The notes beneath the pieces were generated by a model, which was given only the letters and a program-made list of their open reading frames with translations, had not been told where the DNA came from and searched no databases. The translations under genes and the position numbers were made by a program. 64,000 nt of DNA. Source: Aggregatilineales bacterium. Lineage in GTDB: Bacteria; Chloroflexota; Anaerolineae; Aggregatilineales; Phototrophicaceae. Within the stretch, counting starts at the first letter, position 1. Every line of letters starts with the position of its first letter. The stretch covers positions 372,001 to 436,000 of the forward strand of contig JAUQWZ010000034.1 in the NCBI GenBank assembly GCA_030834905.1. Direction: 5' to 3'. Of this stretch, positions 25,069 through 33,276 are shown piece by piece.

Positions 25069-25100
25069 AAAAAACCCTCACGACATCGTGAGGGTTTTTT
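25069..25100. terminator. Rho-independent terminator after the ferredoxin gene
   Basis: A6 at 25069-25074, CCCTCACGA (25075-25083), a tight 2-4-nt loop, TCGTGAGGG (25086-25094) and T6 (25095-25100). This is a textbook terminator and would work in both directions. Confidence 0.93.
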
Positions 25101-25161
25101 GCTGCCCGCCGCACCGGACAAACCCCTAGATACTGGGGGGCAGCAGCCCGCCAGCGCGTCC

Positions 25162-25167
25162 TATAAT
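25162..25167 (+). promoter_or_regulatory. -10 box upstream of the CsbD-like gene
   Basis: A perfect TATAAT with no recognisable -35, 39 bp before the ATG. An alternative sigma factor or an activator is possible for a stress gene. Confidence 0.4.
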
Positions 25168-25205
25168 TGAATATGTAATTTTAATACCAGTCAAGGAGAC
25201 GAGTC

Positions 25206-25424
25206 ATGCCGGCACCGACCAATCGCCTGGAGAAGAAAATCGCAGGCAACTGGAAGCAGTTCGGAGGCGAAATCCGTCGCCGCTGGGGTTTACTGACCGA
25301 CGACGATATGACAGAGATACAGGGTGAGCGCGACGTGCTCATTGGCAAGCTGCAAGCGCGATATGGCTATCCGCACGATCTCGCCGACCGGAAGCTCAGA
25401 GAGTGGGAAGACAGTCTCGGGTAA
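25206..25424 (+). CDS. CsbD-like stress protein
   Basis: The 72-residue protein has the CsbD pattern: NRLEKKIAGNWKQFGGEIRRRWGLLTDDDMTEIQGERDVLIGKLQARYGYPHDLADRKLREWE. CsbD is a general-stress protein in Bacillus; its biochemical role is unknown, and related sequences are abundant small hydrophilic proteins. AAGGAG precedes the ATG. It is a single-gene unit between the terminators at 25069-25100 and 25456-25484. Confidence 0.85.
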   Translation: MPAPTNRLEKKIAGNWKQFGGEIRRRWGLLTDDDMTEIQGERDVLIGKLQARYGYPHDLADRKLREWEDSLG

Positions 25425-25455
25425 CTTGTCCGTTATCAGGCAAAGCTCCAGAAGC

Positions 25456-25484
25456 CGCCGCTGTTGTGTAACAGCGGCGTTTTG
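25456..25484 (+). terminator. Terminator after the CsbD-like gene
   Basis: CGCCGCTGTT (25456-25465), loop GTGT, AACAGCGGCG (25470-25479), then TTTTG. A 10-bp perfect stem with a short T-run. Confidence 0.85.
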
Positions 25485-25565
25485 TTTGTTTCGGGTACAA
25501 TTCAGGCTGGACTAGCAGCACGAGACAGCAGGCGCATATAGATTCACACATAAAGCGGGTTTTGC

Positions 25566-25627
25566 GTAGGGACACCATACATGGTGTCCGCGAGCCATAC
25601 AGCGGACACGATATATCGTGTCCCTAC
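25566..25627. repeat. GTAGGGACAC double-palindrome element upstream of rsmI
   Basis: The element begins GTAGGGACACC and ends GTGTCCCTAC. Inside are two hairpins, GGACACCAT/ATGGTGTCC and GGACACGAT/ATCGTGTCC, with 9-10 bp between. The same unit occurs at 33814-33980. No gene is present. Confidence 0.75.
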
Positions 25628-25654
25628 AGTTCCCTCACTGAATGGTGAATTATC

Positions 25655-26518
25655 GTGAGCCTGCCGTCGATGAAACGGGAATTTGTGGGCACGCTGTACA
25701 TCGTTCCGACGCCAATTGGCAACCTTGAGGACATCACCCTGCGCGCGCTGCGGATACTGCGCGAAGTGGCGCTGATCGCCGCCGAAGATACCCGCACGAC
25801 GCGGATTCTGCTCAACCACTATGAGATTTCAACACCCCTCACCAGCTACCACGAACACAACAAGCTAACCAAGCTGGAGACGATCTTCAACGCTCTGGCT
25901 TCAGGTGATGTGGCGCTCGTCTCAGATGCGGGGACGCCGGGCATTTCCGATCCCGGATACGAGCTGATCCGTGAAGCCATTAGCCGGGGCGTCCGCATCG
26001 AACCGCTGCCGGGTGCCAACGCCGCCATCACCGCGCTGGTCGCTTCAGGGCTGCCGACAGATGGATTCGTGTTCCTGGGCTTTCTGCCCAAAAAACACAA
26101 GGCGCGGGCAGAAGCGTTAGCCGCCGCCGCCGCTGAAACCCGCACGCTGATCGCCTACGAAAGCCCGAACCGCCTGACCGACCTGCTGGAAGCCATCATC
26201 GCCGCGCTGGGCGACCGTCCGGTGTGCGTGGCGCGCGAAATCAGCAAGATATATGAGGAGTTCTTTCGCGGCGCTGCCAGCGCGGCGCTGGCGCACTACA
26301 CCCAGCACCCACCGCGCGGCGAAATCGTCGTCATCATCGGCGGCGCGCCGCCAGCGGAACGGGTCGAATGGGACGAAGCCGACGTTACCGCCGCCCTGCG
26401 CCAGCAGCTTGGTTCGGGCGTCTCGCTCCGTGACGCGGCGAAACAAATCAGCGCGGCGGCGGGTTGGGATCGACGCGCGGTGTATGATTTAGGATTGGCA
26501 ATCAGGAATGAAGCGTGA
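25655..26518 (+). CDS. rsmI: 16S rRNA (cytidine1402-2'-O)-methyltransferase
   Basis: RsmI uses S-adenosylmethionine to methylate the ribose of C1402 in 16S rRNA, tuning the decoding centre. The 287-residue length is normal. Marks include GTLYIVPTPIGNLEDITLRAL, AAEDTRTTRILLNHYEI, SDAGTPGISDPGYELI, LPGANAAITALVASGLPTDGFVFLGFLP and ALIAYESPNRL-type segments, then EISKIYEEFFRG. The start is GTG at 25655, with an in-frame ATG at 25670 as an alternative. A second copy of its last ~130 bp lies at 31436-31560, showing that the 3' end was duplicated. Confidence 0.95.
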   Translation: MSLPSMKREFVGTLYIVPTPIGNLEDITLRALRILREVALIAAEDTRTTRILLNHYEISTPLTSYHEHNKLTKLETIFNALASGDVALVSDAGTPGISDPGYELIREAISRGVRIEPLPGANAAITALVASGLPTDGFVFLGFLPKKHKARAEALAAAAAETRTLIAYESPNRLTDLLEAIIAALGDRPVCVAREISKIYEEFFRGAASAALAHYTQHPPRGEIVVIIGGAPPAERVEWDEADVTAALRQQLGSGVSLRDAAKQISAAAGWDRRAVYDLGLAIRNEA

Positions 26519-26538
26519 TATGTCCTGCATTGACCCGC

Positions 26539-27125
26539 TTAACCTGGCACGCCCTGCCGGGTAAGAGTTACAAAATCGACCATATAGTCAGCATCCAGCA
26601 CCGCCGCCGTCGCCTCATAGGTATCGTGATACCAGCGCAGGTAGATGCGCTCAAATCCGCGTACTCGGGTGATGGCGTCGGGCGCGCCCCAATACAGAAA
26701 CAGGTTGTCCTGATGCAAGCTGTCGGAGAAAAGCGTCAGTTCCTGAACCTGACCCCGTACCACAGTCACGCTCATCGAGCGAAAAACGCCTTCGTCTGAC
26801 GCAGAGGTGCAAACGAGGGCACTCGCACCCACATCATAGGTGTTACTTGGCGCAACAGGTGCATAACACGGAAATGCGCCTTCAGGTGTTTGTTGGGCAT
26901 ACGCCTCCAGACTGGCGATCGATTGTCCGGGCCAGATAGCTTCATAGGCAGCAAAGGGATTGGGGCGCAGCAGGGCATCTCCCAGTCGCAAGCCAAGCAG
27001 CGTGGATACGATCAGAGCAGAGAAATTGAGGATCAGCATGGCGGCAGCAACGAGCGCCAGAATTGACAGCCCGCCACCCAACCCCCTGCAAATTTGGAGC
27101 GCTCAGAAAGCGTTTCCATTTCCAT
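26539..27125 (-). CDS. Small membrane-anchored protein, paralogue of 31568-32188, with apparent frameshift
   Basis: The open frame covers 26539-27081 (180 residues): an N-terminal membrane helix (LSILALVAAAMLILNFSALIVSTLLG), then WPGQSIASLEAYAQQTPEGAF, SDEGVFRSMSVTVVRG and LYWGAPDAITRVRGFERIYLRWYHDTYEA. I do not know the family. The paralogue at 31568-32188 has about 20 more residues at the start. Here matching codons exist upstream in another frame: ATG at 27125 behind GGGAG reads MEMETLSERSKFAG and would join the main frame if the C5 run at 27082-27086 had one more base. This is a frameshift or a homopolymer error. It faces rsmI. Confidence 0.65.
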
Positions 27126-27224
27126 TTCTGTCTGCTCCCATATCCACGATACATCACTGGATGAGGGGCAGTGACTCACCGCCCCTCGGTAAAGCTAATT
27201 CATTCGCGTAACATTCAATAAAGA

Positions 27225-28628
27225 TTAGTCGGACCCGCCAGCGGCTGCGTGTGCGATAACAGCATTGGCAACGTTTTCGCCCAACTCAATCCCTGCTTCG
27301 ACATCGCTGCGGAAGTGAATACCCGCCCAGATGCGAGCTTCCGTCGCCTCGCTTGCCAGCGCCAGCACTTCGGCAGCGTCAGCCGGGAACAAGTCCGCCA
27401 GGACGCTGGCTACCGCCGTCGAGATACAGGAGTGCGCCGAAGGATAGCTTGGATGGTTGGGCGTGGTAAACAACGGGCTGAATTCTGGGTCAAGCTGGAA
27501 CGGGCGCATCGCCCAGTAGGTGAACTTTGCATCCCAGCAGGCAACCGCTGAATCGTGCGCGGCGATGTTCACCAGTGCATAGGCGCGCGCTGCCATCGGG
27601 GGATTGTCGTCCCAGTCTGCTGCGAGGATCAGGCGGCTGGCGACATCGTTCCAGAACCAGTGGATGCGCCGACCTCCAGCGCCAAATTCCCAGAAAGAGG
27701 CGATGGAATTCGTGACCGGTGTGCGCTCAAATGCGCGCAACTCGTCCATTTCGGCAGCCAACTGCTCAGAGTCATAGGCGGGGGGTGCATCCGGGCGGAA
27801 CTGATCCGCTGACTCCAGCGCCCAGGTTGCCCATGTGCTTTGCATTGCAAATGCCGGGTTCTCACCGGTCCAGTGACCGGCTTCGGTGGGAACGCTGCCC
27901 TCCCATACGGCATCTGTTCCATCGGCTTCGCCGCGCGCAATCACCAGTTCCGCCACCTGACGCCCCAGTTCCAGACCAGCTTCGATGTCGCTGGGGTATT
28001 CCACGCCCGCCAGCAAGCGCGAGTTAACCGCTTCCTGTGCCTGCGCCTCATAAAGCTGCGCTTTATCCGGGAACAACCAGGCAAGGACAGACGAGGCTGC
28101 TCCGGCGGTCACGGCATACTCGGACGGGTACGACGGGCTGGCAGGATTGGGGATCACCGTTTCCAGATTCGGCTCGACTTCGCTGGGTCGCAGGCGGTTG
28201 TAGGTATATTTGCCGTTCCACGCAGCTACGGTTGCATCATAGATTGCGGCATTCAGCAGCGCCAGGTCACGGAATGCGATATTGGCTGGCATCGCCTGCT
28301 CCAGCATGGCATTTATGGCAAGCTGATTCCAGCGGTAGGACGGAGCACCTGCGTTCCAGTAGGCAATCTGCCGCAGCGCGTCCTCGTCACGCTCGCCTGC
28401 CATCGCCATCAATTCTCCAATCTCTGCTGCTGTGGCGGCTTCGTCCGGCGGCGTATCGAGTGGGAACTGGTCAGCCGAGTCGAGTACCCAGGTCATCCAG
28501 GTACCGGCATCCGGCTCAACCAGCGTCGTGTCCTGTGCGACTGTCGCGGACATGCCGAAGCTGAACAGTACAAGGAAAACGAACAGCAAAAGCAAGTGTC
28601 GGTAAGTAAAGCGAGTGTTACCAAACAT
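27225..28628 (-). CDS. Exported vanadium-haloperoxidase/PAP2-like protein with two tandem halves
   Basis: From the ATG at 28628 (AGGGGG upstream) the protein has 467 residues with a signal peptide. Both halves start alike (TWVLDSADQFPLDTPP, TWALESADQFRPDAPP). The C-terminal half has the full active site of vanadium haloperoxidases and PAP2 phosphatases: Lys368 and Arg375 (KFTYWAMRP), His399 (PSYPSAHS), Arg432 and His438 (ARIWAGIHFRSD). The N-terminal half keeps Lys140 and Arg147 but has Tyr (PSYPSEY) and Glu210 (LAGVEY) for both His. It is outside the membrane; whether it oxidises halides or removes phosphate is unknown. A LuxR regulator lies upstream. Confidence 0.8.
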   Translation of the reverse strand: MFGNTRFTYRHLLLLFVFLVLFSFGMSATVAQDTTLVEPDAGTWMTWVLDSADQFPLDTPPDEAATAAEIGELMAMAGERDEDALRQIAYWNAGAPSYRWNQLAINAMLEQAMPANIAFRDLALLNAAIYDATVAAWNGKYTYNRLRPSEVEPNLETVIPNPASPSYPSEYAVTAGAASSVLAWLFPDKAQLYEAQAQEAVNSRLLAGVEYPSDIEAGLELGRQVAELVIARGEADGTDAVWEGSVPTEAGHWTGENPAFAMQSTWATWALESADQFRPDAPPAYDSEQLAAEMDELRAFERTPVTNSIASFWEFGAGGRRIHWFWNDVASRLILAADWDDNPPMAARAYALVNIAAHDSAVACWDAKFTYWAMRPFQLDPEFSPLFTTPNHPSYPSAHSCISTAVASVLADLFPADAAEVLALASEATEARIWAGIHFRSDVEAGIELGENVANAVIAHAAAGGSD

Positions 28629-28784
28629 TTCTTTCCCCCTCTTCGTGACCCCTCCCCCGTACAGCGCGTTATGACGGGAGACAATGCCGATGCAAACACG
28701 ATAGCAGGAGCACAGTCCCAGAGTCGCCACTCAAATGGGGGGAGTAGATGGGTGGATCTGTTTAGCCTAGGACTAGGATCAGTT

Positions 28785-31193
28785 TCATGCGAGCAGTTTC
28801 AAGGCTTTGGCGCGGGAAATTGCCTGAACGCGGCTGTGGACATCCAGCTTGACATATATTTGCTTCAGGTACCAGCGGACAGTTTCTACACTCAGGTATA
28901 GACGCTGCCCGACCTCGCGGGTGTTCAATCCGTGGGCGATGAGTCGCAGGATTTCCAGCTCGCGTTCGGAGAGCGTGTCAGCAAGCGGTTGGGAGACAGC
29001 CGGAGCAACTGCCGTTACAAGCTCTGAAGCAAGCTGACTCAACTCAGTGACGAGTTCCTGCACGAGCGCGTGGAGTTCCCAGCGATAACCACGCTGCTGC
29101 GCGTCGGCAAACGCCCGGGGCGGCAGTTCCGCTTGCAGAGGTCGGAGCATATGCTCGGCTTCCGCACGTCGAACCTGAAGACTTTTGGGGTGGTGCCGAA
29201 TAAAGGTAAGCAGCTCTACAGCCTTTTCCTTGCGCCCCTGAGCCATCCACAACTGAGTAATGGATAGAACTGCGGTCATGAGAAACGGTTCATGGCTTCC
29301 CATATCAGTAAAAATCTTAAGGCTGGACTGATAGTGAGATATCGCCAACGAATAATCATTCATATAACAGGCGGTTAAGCCCAGGTCAGAATGTATTGCT
29401 CCTATTGTAGCCTCCTGCCCAAGTTCTTCGAGCAGTCTGAGCGATTGTTCGAAGTGCTGTTTTGCCTCTGCGTAATCGCCCAGTTCTCGAGCCATACTCC
29501 CGCGCATACTTTGGAACATTGCCCGCAGAAATAAATCCCCGCAGATTTCCGCGAATTCGAAACCCGCCTGTCCTGTTCGCCGGGCTTTCTCAAAGTCACT
29601 GGCAAGAAGCGCGGCGTTGGTAAGCGAAAAGTGGGCAGCCGCCAGCAGCCAGCGATCACTGATGCGTCGGGCGGTCTCCGCAATATGTTCAGCATTCCAT
29701 TCCAACGCCAGAGCGTCCCCAACGTAAGCCTCGATATTGCACAGACTGTAATGTGCCAGGGCAACATCTTCCGGGCTGCCTACCCGCTCTAAAATCGATA
29801 ATCCCTCCTGTGCGAGCAGGCGAGCTTCCTCTAACATCTGTAGTTCAACAAAGAACCAGCCGCGTCGCGCCAGGATTTGCCCAACGACGCGATCCGCGTC
29901 TACGATGCCGGACGCAGCGCGCAAGGCATCCTCCGCCTGCTTGAACAGCGTTAGCGCGTCGGGATAGCGATCCCGCAATTCACAGAAATACCACAGCGGA
30001 TAGATTGCCATACTCAGTTCGAGGGTGCTGCACCGCTCAACCATCGTCCTCCATGCAGTGCGCACATTATCAAACTCAATCTCAATTTCATCGAGCGTCT
30101 TAACTTGTTCATGTGATCGTAAGGGCTGCCACTTCCGATGCATGAACGCCGCATAGTAGGCGCTGTGTGCGTCGCGTGCTATCTCCAATTCGCCAGAAAG
30201 CTGGAGTTGTTCTTCAGCGTACTGCCGCAGCAGATCATGGAATCCGCAGCGCCCGATGCTGTTCACTCGCAGCAGCGATTTGTCTATAAGCGATGCCAGT
30301 ATTACCAGAGATGCCCCTGCCACCTGTTCGGCTGCCTCGCGAGTAAAGCCGCCGCGAAAAACCGATAGCTTCCTGAAAACCGCCTGTTCCTCTCTGGAAA
30401 GCATCGTCCACGAATATTCAAAAGCAGCACGCATACTGCGGTGCTTTTCCGGCATGTTGCGGGTGGTGGCAGTGAGGATGTCGAGGCTGCGCTCAAGCTC
30501 GCGTGCAATTTCAATACACGGCATCACCCGTACCCAGGCAGCGGCAAGCTCAAGCGCCAGCGGCGTCCCCTCTACGATCTGACAAATCCTGACGATAGCA
30601 GCACTGTCAGCCGCCTGAGGCGTGTAGCCCTCGCGCCGGGCACGCTGCACAAATAGTTCAGCGGCAGCAGAGCCTGCCAACAAGAGAGTCTGTCCCCCAT
30701 CAGGGAAGGAAAGCCCTCGCACGTCAAACGCCCATTCTTCGCGCAGTCGCAGCCGCTCGCGCGAGGTGACGAGCAGTTTCACATCGGGCGCGGCTTCGAG
30801 GATTTCGGGCAGCAGTTCAGCGCCGACCAGCAGATGCTCAAAGTTGTCCAGCACCAGCAGCAGCGATTTCGCGCGCAGAACATTCAGCAGTTGTGATTTC
30901 GGATCTGTCTCGCCAAAGAAGGTGTAGTTGAGCGACTCGGCGATGGCAGAAACGATGAACTCGGACGAGATTAGCGGCTGTAGGGCAGCAAAATAGACGC
31001 CGTCGATAAAGGCAGCCTGGCGCGCGGATTCGGCAGCCGCCAGAGCAAGGCGCGTCTTACCAATGCCGCCCGGACCCGTAAGAGTGAGCAGGCGGCAGTC
31101 AGGCTCAGACAGAAGGCGGGTGATTTCGGTGAGTTCAGCGTCCCTACCCACAAATGGCGTGAGTTGATGGGCAAGCCGCTGTGCCGTACTCAT
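28785..31193 (-). CDS. LAL-type LuxR regulator with NB-ARC-like ATPase
   Basis: The 802-residue protein starts MSTAQRLAHQLTPFVGRDAEL at the ATG at 31193 and has Walker A (GPGGIGKTR, Lys46), Walker B (LLLVLDNFEHL), a helical TPR-like middle and a C-terminal LuxR HTH (LSERELEILRLIAHGLNTREVGQRLYLSVETVRWYLKQIYVKLDVHSR). These large ATP-dependent activators (MalT relatives) usually answer small molecules. The frame continues upstream to 31220, but homologues begin near MST. The haloperoxidase-like gene follows 156 bp later on the same strand and is the likely target or partner. Both lie inside the duplicated segment. Confidence 0.9.
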   Translation of the reverse strand: MSTAQRLAHQLTPFVGRDAELTEITRLLSEPDCRLLTLTGPGGIGKTRLALAAAESARQAAFIDGVYFAALQPLISSEFIVSAIAESLNYTFFGETDPKSQLLNVLRAKSLLLVLDNFEHLLVGAELLPEILEAAPDVKLLVTSRERLRLREEWAFDVRGLSFPDGGQTLLLAGSAAAELFVQRARREGYTPQAADSAAIVRICQIVEGTPLALELAAAWVRVMPCIEIARELERSLDILTATTRNMPEKHRSMRAAFEYSWTMLSREEQAVFRKLSVFRGGFTREAAEQVAGASLVILASLIDKSLLRVNSIGRCGFHDLLRQYAEEQLQLSGELEIARDAHSAYYAAFMHRKWQPLRSHEQVKTLDEIEIEFDNVRTAWRTMVERCSTLELSMAIYPLWYFCELRDRYPDALTLFKQAEDALRAASGIVDADRVVGQILARRGWFFVELQMLEEARLLAQEGLSILERVGSPEDVALAHYSLCNIEAYVGDALALEWNAEHIAETARRISDRWLLAAAHFSLTNAALLASDFEKARRTGQAGFEFAEICGDLFLRAMFQSMRGSMARELGDYAEAKQHFEQSLRLLEELGQEATIGAIHSDLGLTACYMNDYSLAISHYQSSLKIFTDMGSHEPFLMTAVLSITQLWMAQGRKEKAVELLTFIRHHPKSLQVRRAEAEHMLRPLQAELPPRAFADAQQRGYRWELHALVQELVTELSQLASELVTAVAPAVSQPLADTLSERELEILRLIAHGLNTREVGQRLYLSVETVRWYLKQIYVKLDVHSRVQAISRAKALKLLA

Positions 31194-31271
31194 GGAGTGA
31201 ATCACAATACTGACAACCATATATTTTTATCAGGAAGTATAGTAACGTGCTAAGGACAGGCAGCCGGTCAG

Positions 31272-31372
31272 GCTGGGCTGCGCTCAGGATAGCCTATATC
31301 GTTATGCGCGATTCGATATGCTTGTAACACATATTATATAATATGCCGTGAATGTTGTGGAAGGTGGAAGAG
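31272..31372 (+). repeat. Copy 1 of a ~100-bp promoter-like direct repeat
   Basis: This block begins GCTGGGCTGCGCTCAGG and includes ATATTATATAAT (31331-31342, with TATAAT at 31337-31342). It aligns without gaps to 32279-32379, with about 15 differences over 101 bp. In this copy the -10 points at an rsmI remnant, while in copy 2 it points at rpsD. The surrounding 31194-31567 stretch holds no intact gene. Confidence 0.8.
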
Positions 31373-31435
31373 ATCGGTAACAGGGCTATCCCATCAAAAT
31401 AAGATGAGGGACAATCGTTGACCTAAGAGGGTCAG

Positions 31436-31560
31436 CGCCGCCCTGCGCCAGCAGCTTGGTTCGGGCGTCTCGCTCCGTGACGCGGCGAAACAAATCAGCG
31501 CGGCGGCGGGTTAGGATCGACGCGCAGTGTGACCTGGGGCTGGCGGTCAAAAACGACCTG
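31436..31560 (+). pseudogene. 3' fragment of rsmI (duplicated remnant)
   Basis: Positions 31436-31530 match 26389-26483 of rsmI with only two differences. One of them (31513) turns the Trp codon TGG into TAG. A 2-bp deletion follows, then a more diverged but recognisable tail (DLGLAVKND against DLGLAIRNE). No start or catalytic part is present. The remnant still faces the paralogous membrane-protein gene, as rsmI does at 26.5 kb. Confidence 0.85.
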
Positions 31561-31567
31561 TGGGCGC

Positions 31568-32188
31568 TTAGCCGGGCGCTTGATCTCGGATGAGCGTGAC
31601 GATATTTACCATGTAATCGCCTTCCAGCACAGCCGCTTCAGCCAGATAGGTGTCATGATACCAGCGCATATACTGGCGCTGCGGGCTGCCAATACTGTGA
31701 ATAGCGTCTGGCGCGCCCCAGTAGAGCAGCAGGCTGTCCTGCTGGAGAACGTCCGAAAACAGCGTCACTTCCTGCACCAGACCATGCTCGACCCTCACGG
31801 ACACCGAACGAAAGACACCTTCAGTCGGCGCATAGGTGCAGGCGATTCTATCGCCTGTGTAGTTGGGATCGTGGCTGACGTGCACTGTCAGCCCAGGAAC
31901 AGGTTCATCAGGAGCAGCGCCCGACCAACAAAGCAGCGCACCTTCGGGGGTGTGCTGTGCGAACTCCGCCAGACTATAAACCGACTGTCCGGGCCAAACG
32001 GCTTGAAAGTCTGCAAACAGATTTGGGCGCAGCGCGGCGCTGCCAAGCTGCAATCCAAGCAGCGCCGAAAGAATCAGGACGGCAAAGCTGAAGATCAATA
32101 AGAACGCGAGGAAGGTAGCCAATAGAGGCAGTCTGCTGCCGAATGATTCCGAGCCTAGCGAGCGTGCGGCATTCATCTCTCGTTCCAT
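31568..32188 (-). CDS. Small membrane-anchored protein, paralogue of 26539-27125
   Basis: The 206-residue product has a short polar start (MEREMNAARSLGSES), one membrane helix (LLATFLAFLLIFSFAVLILSALLG) and an outer domain sharing LRPNxFA, WPGQSxxSL, AQxTPEGA, EGVFRSxSV, LFSDxLxQDxLxLYWGAPDAI and RWYHDTY with its paralogue. The family is unknown to me. The ATG at 32188 has AAGGGG upstream. It has two extra blocks relative to the first copy (near LTVHVSHDPNYTGD). The gene lies between the direct repeats at 31272 and 32279, so it was duplicated with its neighbours. Confidence 0.7.
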   Translation of the reverse strand: MEREMNAARSLGSESFGSRLPLLATFLAFLLIFSFAVLILSALLGLQLGSAALRPNLFADFQAVWPGQSVYSLAEFAQHTPEGALLCWSGAAPDEPVPGLTVHVSHDPNYTGDRIACTYAPTEGVFRSVSVRVEHGLVQEVTLFSDVLQQDSLLLYWGAPDAIHSIGSPQRQYMRWYHDTYLAEAAVLEGDYMVNIVTLIRDQAPG

Positions 32189-32278
32189 TGCTATGCCCCT
32201 TCTTTTCTTCGGCAGTTTCGCGACTTTTCAAGCCACCAGCAACGAACCGCAGACATTCGCTCTCACGTTCAGTGGGGA

Positions 32279-32379
32279 GCTGGGCTGCGCTCAGGATAGT
32301 CTATATCTTTATGCGCGATTCGATATGTTTGTAACGGATATTATATAATGCACTCTAAATATTATGAAAGGTGGAACAG
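32279..32379 (+). repeat. Copy 2 of the promoter-like direct repeat, upstream of rpsD
   Basis: This is the counterpart of 31272-31372. TATAAT at 32344-32349 is conserved and would start a leader of about 160 nt before rpsD; no good -35 is seen. The leader (32380-32515) contains a TCGCCCGGGCGA palindrome at 32480-32491 and could bind S4 for feedback control, which is only a guess. No gene lies in 32189-32515. Confidence 0.7.
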
Positions 32380-32515
32380 TCCGATAAAAATTCACCCTAG
32401 AAATGTCACCTAAACACGGTAGAATAATCTCCTACGTCTGTCCGCTGGTTCTTTTTTGACTGAACATTGATAACGTGGTTCGCCCGGGCGAGCCTGATAC
32501 GAATGAGGTTTTTAC

Positions 32516-33142
32516 ATGGCGTCATATCATGGGCCCAAAGCAAGAGTGCAGCGCCGCTTCGGCGAAGTCCTGATTCCACGTGTGAAGTACCAGAAAATTC
32601 TGGAGAAGCGCGGTTATCCGCCCGGCGATCACGGTAAGGAAAAGCAGTATCGCTCTGGTCGCCGCAGCGACTACGGAATGCAGTTGAACGAGAAGCAGAA
32701 GCTTCAGTTCATCTACAACATCCGCGAATCGCAGATGCGCCGCTACTTCCTGCGGGCGCGCCGCCAGCCGGGCAACACGGGTGGCAACCTGCTGGTACTG
32801 CTGGAGCGCCGTCTGGATAACATCGTCTATCGCGCCGGTTTCGCCGCGACCATCTGGGCAGCGCGCCAGATCGTCAAACACGGTCACATCGAAGTCGATG
32901 GACGCCGCGTTGACCTGCCTTCGTTCCTGGTCACGCCGGGGCATGTGATCTCGGTTCGGGAAAACATGCGCAAGAACCCGCACGTTCTGGAAGCGATTGA
33001 AAGCTCGGCTCATAATCTTGAGTACCTTTCGGTCGATAAGAACGCGCTCTCGGCGACCTTCACCCGCGTTCCCGAACGTCAGGAAATTCCGGTGCCGGTG
33101 CAGGAACAGATGATCGTCGAGTTCTACACCCGCCTCACGTAA
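32516..33142 (+). CDS. rpsD: 30S ribosomal protein S4
   Basis: S4 binds 16S rRNA early in small-subunit assembly and often represses its own operon. The 208-residue protein has the standard layout: MASYHGPKARVQRRFGEVL, KQKLQFIYNIRESQMRRYFLRA, then the S4 RNA-binding domain LLVLLERRLDNIVYRAGFA and ARQIVKHGHIEVDGRRVDLPSFLV. It lacks the zinc-binding cysteines of some S4 proteins. It is a single-gene unit here, away from any alpha operon, with GAGG before the ATG and a clear terminator after it. Confidence 0.97.
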   Translation: MASYHGPKARVQRRFGEVLIPRVKYQKILEKRGYPPGDHGKEKQYRSGRRSDYGMQLNEKQKLQFIYNIRESQMRRYFLRARRQPGNTGGNLLVLLERRLDNIVYRAGFAATIWAARQIVKHGHIEVDGRRVDLPSFLVTPGHVISVRENMRKNPHVLEAIESSAHNLEYLSVDKNALSATFTRVPERQEIPVPVQEQMIVEFYTRLT

Positions 33143-33164
33143 TTCTTCCAGGCTTCAAACCGTC

Positions 33165-33196
33165 AAAAGCTCTGCGGCATCTTTGCAGAGCTTTTT
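33165..33196 (+). terminator. Rho-independent terminator after rpsD
   Basis: AAAAGCTCTGC (33165-33175), a 9-nt loop, GCAGAGCTTTTT (33185-33196). An 11-bp stem with a T-run. Confidence 0.92.
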
Positions 33197-33276
33197 GTTT
33201 ACCCTTTTTGCAACTTATCGTGGGCGTTTTGCGTCATATAGAATACAAAGGTTTGATTCCACTAAGGATGCTGTCC

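Noticed and set aside
27840..28901. 353-codon open frame on the plus strand
   Set aside because: It is antisense to the haloperoxidase-like gene and the end of the LuxR gene, with no recognisable domain.
31436..31560. Functional short rsmI-like gene
   Set aside because: It has an in-frame TAG, a 2-bp deletion and no catalytic region.
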